Assembly: GCF_005938385.1 (NCBI RefSeq)
Contig: NZ_VCRA01000011.1
Span: 204,045-268,044, forward strand
DNA from: Paenibacillus mesophilus
GTDB taxonomy: Bacteria; Bacillota; Bacilli; Paenibacillales; NBRC-103111
Reading direction: 5' to 3'
DNA length: 64,000 nucleotides
This document shows, piece after piece, positions 62,624 through 64,000 of the stretch. Position numbers and translations under genes: made by a program. How positions within the stretch are numbered: the stretch's first letter is position 1; every line of letters begins with the position of its first letter. Under the pieces are notes generated by a model. The model made no database searches and was not told where the DNA came from. It saw only the letters and a list, made by a program, of their open reading frames with translations.

Positions 62624-63374
62624 TATCGGGGTATCAGCATTCTCATTAATTCTGACGCCACACTCTACAGTATCGACACGTTTTGGCGAACGAACTACAT
62701 TGCAGATGTGTCCGAACTGGTTGAGCTCTTAACACCGGAGACCGAGGACCGTGATCCTTCGGTGATTTTCCTTCCGGTGCTGGTAGGTATGGTCGACAAT
62801 CATGCGACCAGACAGATCATGGAAAAGGCATTCCGGTCCGAGCGTATTCCAACGATGATCTATGTCGACGTGGGAGTCCACGGCGTTTCCCTGGATCGCT
62901 GGGATAATCCCAAGCCCGAAACAGGGAACGGAGGCCAGATTGTTGTTGGTTTGAAAGTTAACGGCACATGCTGCCTGGAGCCGGTAGGGACGCTTTATCC
63001 TGATGTTCTTTCGGATACCGAATCCCGTATACCGGGATGCGGCGAACTCATCCAGTCGGCACCACAGCGCTGTGCTACAAACAAGATGGCCGCGCAACTG
63101 ACGAATAACATCTTGAACACTCTGTTACCGAGAAATCCATTCTGGTTCACTCGCTTACTCCCCAGATCAGGAAAAGCTCTTTGCTGAAGCCCGGAAGTTA
63201 AAGGCGAAACAGAGTGGTTCCTCTCAAAATCATATGACGATCCCTACACGGCAGTCAGACGCAGAATTTGAAGTAAGTGGCGAAGGCTACGGCGACGATG
63301 CAGACGAGGAAGAGTGGGGAGATGATGATGACGAAGAAGAGCGGGATGACGACGAGGATGTGAGCAACGAATGA
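62624..63374 (+). pseudogene. Truncated and frameshifted ThiF-family (E1-like) adenylyltransferase
   Basis: The frame from 62624 reads ISILINSDATLYSIDTFWRT and VIFLPVLVGMVDNHATRQIM, the second half of an E1-like Rossmann domain, then LIQSAPQRCATNKMAAQLTN, a motif of ThiF-like proteins in Bacilli. Near 63155 a frameshift separates this from YSPDQEKLFAEARKLKAKQ, followed by a very acidic tail (EEEWGDDDDEEERDDDEDV) that ends at 63374. The nucleotide-binding N terminus (GxGxxG) is missing. ThiF proteins adenylate the C terminus of ubiquitin-like or sulfur-carrier partners. This copy cannot work. It overlaps the next gene by ATGA. Confidence 0.7.
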
Positions 63375-63679
63375 CAATCCCGGCGTGCTGGTTATCTCGG
63401 GAAGAACAGGTGCAGGTTGTTATAGCCCCTAGTCAGAATCGCTATTCGAAATACCCGACCACGAGGTTTAAGGCTGCACGGAAGGACGGCAGCCACGTCT
63501 TTATCGATCGGCAAGACATTCTGCTCGAGGAGGAAGAGAAGCTCATTGATGAGCTCTCAACGCGCTCGGAACGTTACAGCATCATTCTGAAGCAGCTCAT
63601 GAAGCAGGGTGTACCCTTCAATCAGCCGCTGCAACAAAGAATGGCGAAGCGTGATGAGCAAATCTTGCTTCAATATTAG
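63371..63679 (+). CDS. Hypothetical protein (102 aa), coupled to the ThiF gene
   Basis: A 102-residue protein beginning MTIPACWLSREEQVQVVIAP, with a charged helical C terminus (RQDILLEEEEKLIDELSTRS onward). The ATG overlaps the stop of the ThiF-like frame (ATGA), which implies translational coupling and a shared function. I do not recognise the family. No signal or membrane segment is present. With ThiF broken, this gene may be a leftover of the same operon. A terminator lies 55 bases downstream. Confidence 0.6.
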   Translation: MTIPACWLSREEQVQVVIAPSQNRYSKYPTTRFKAARKDGSHVFIDRQDILLEEEEKLIDELSTRSERYSIILKQLMKQGVPFNQPLQQRMAKRDEQILLQY

Positions 63680-63734
63680 ACAGGCCTATGGGTCAATGTC
63701 ATTAAGTTAAGGCGAAGAGCCCAAAATTAAGAAC

Positions 63735-63772
63735 AAGAGCAGGTTATCGAAAAGATAGCCCGCTCTTTTTTT
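63735..63772 (+). terminator. Intrinsic terminator
   Basis: Stem AAGAGC-GG / CC-GCTCTT with an AT-rich upper part and GAAA loop, followed by TTTTTTT. Confidence 0.85.
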
Positions 63773-63852
63773 GCACGAAAATAAAAAATAGAACTTGACA
63801 AACAGTTGGTAATGTGTGGCGAAGCCCCTTGAAAAACGAGGAGGTTACGCCA

Positions 63853-64000
63853 ATGGATGAGTACGCGAATTCGCTAAAAGAAACGCTGACATCCCTCATA
63901 CGAGAAATGGCAGCTGCACCAGCACCTTATGTCAAAAATCCTGAAAAAGATTTTACCCGCAAGAAAAAGCTGCCCTTTGACACGGTTATGCAACTCCTGA
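63853..64000 (+). mobile_element. IS4-family transposase, N-terminal part (runs off the window)
   Basis: The ATG follows GAGGAGGTTACGCCA. The first 49 codons read MDEYANSLKETLTSLIREM, then YVKNPEKDFTRKKKLPFDTV. The KDFTRxRKL-F-T pattern is typical of the start of IS4-family transposases. The rest lies beyond the window, so completeness and terminal repeats cannot be judged. Confidence 0.75.

Noticed and set aside
1..64000. CRISPR arrays, rRNA and tRNA genes, integrase or attachment sites
   Set aside because: I looked for regular spaced repeats, tRNA arms and integrase motifs and saw none; the only regular repeat cluster (49.45-49.58 kb) has too few units and no spacers.

Overview
The window looks like chromosomal DNA of a Paenibacillaceae bacterium (Paenibacillus/Cohnella type). 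The evidence is a B12-dependent ribonucleotide reductase, YesM/YesN two-component pairs beside LplABC-type sugar transporters, an S-layer-homology protein, many AraC regulators, strong AGGAGG ribosome sites and mid-range GC. Almost everything after 3 kb concerns sensing, cutting and importing complex carbohydrates.

Layout. 1-1.1 kb: end of nrdJ. 1.3-2.9 kb: a metallo-beta-lactamase-fold gene and gene debris. 3.0-17.6 kb: module 1. At its centre is a minus-strand gene for a GH31-like protein fused to an AraC DNA-binding domain. To its left, on the minus strand, are a broken small gene, a Tat-exported beta-helix protein and an SGNH hydrolase. To its right, on the plus strand, are a GH109-like enzyme, a second oxidoreductase, an orphan solute-binding lipoprotein, an SLH protein and a sugar isomerase. 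The promoters of the two arms are near-identical inverted copies. 17.7-24.0 kb: module 2, with a second GH31-AraC gene, a related promoter, a decayed esterase gene and an FAD-dependent oxidoreductase. 24.1-32.8 kb: a YesN/YesM pair, two ABC permeases, a solute-binding lipoprotein and a Gfo/Idh/MocA dehydrogenase. 32.8-35.6 kb: pseudogene fragments (LacI type and others) around an AraC regulator. 35.7-42.9 kb: module 3 (beta-propeller hydrolase-like protein, orphan solute-binding lipoprotein, amidohydrolase-aminotransferase fusion, Tat beta-helix protein). 43.9-48.4 kb: module 4 (AraC regulator, Tat beta-helix protein, orphan solute-binding lipoprotein). 48.4-50.6 kb: a hypothetical gene, a palindromic repeat cluster, an IS110-type remnant and a response-regulator remnant. 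50.6-62.5 kb: a YesM kinase, a complete ABC importer, a 1550-residue secreted DUF4091-type protein and a YesN regulator. 62.6-64.0 kb: a broken ThiF gene, a small hypothetical gene and the start of an IS4-family element.

How it fits together. Four modules repeat one theme: an AraC-type regulator next to a surface or Tat-exported beta-helix protein, usually with a solute-binding lipoprotein that has no permease beside it. The most unusual genes are the two GH31-AraC fusions. By eye, both have lost the nucleophile and the acid/base aspartates of GH31, so they look like pseudoenzyme sugar sensors wired directly to a DNA-binding domain. Shared operator-like sequences in three flanking promoters suggest their targets. 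This regulatory link is inferred from sequence and has not been tested.
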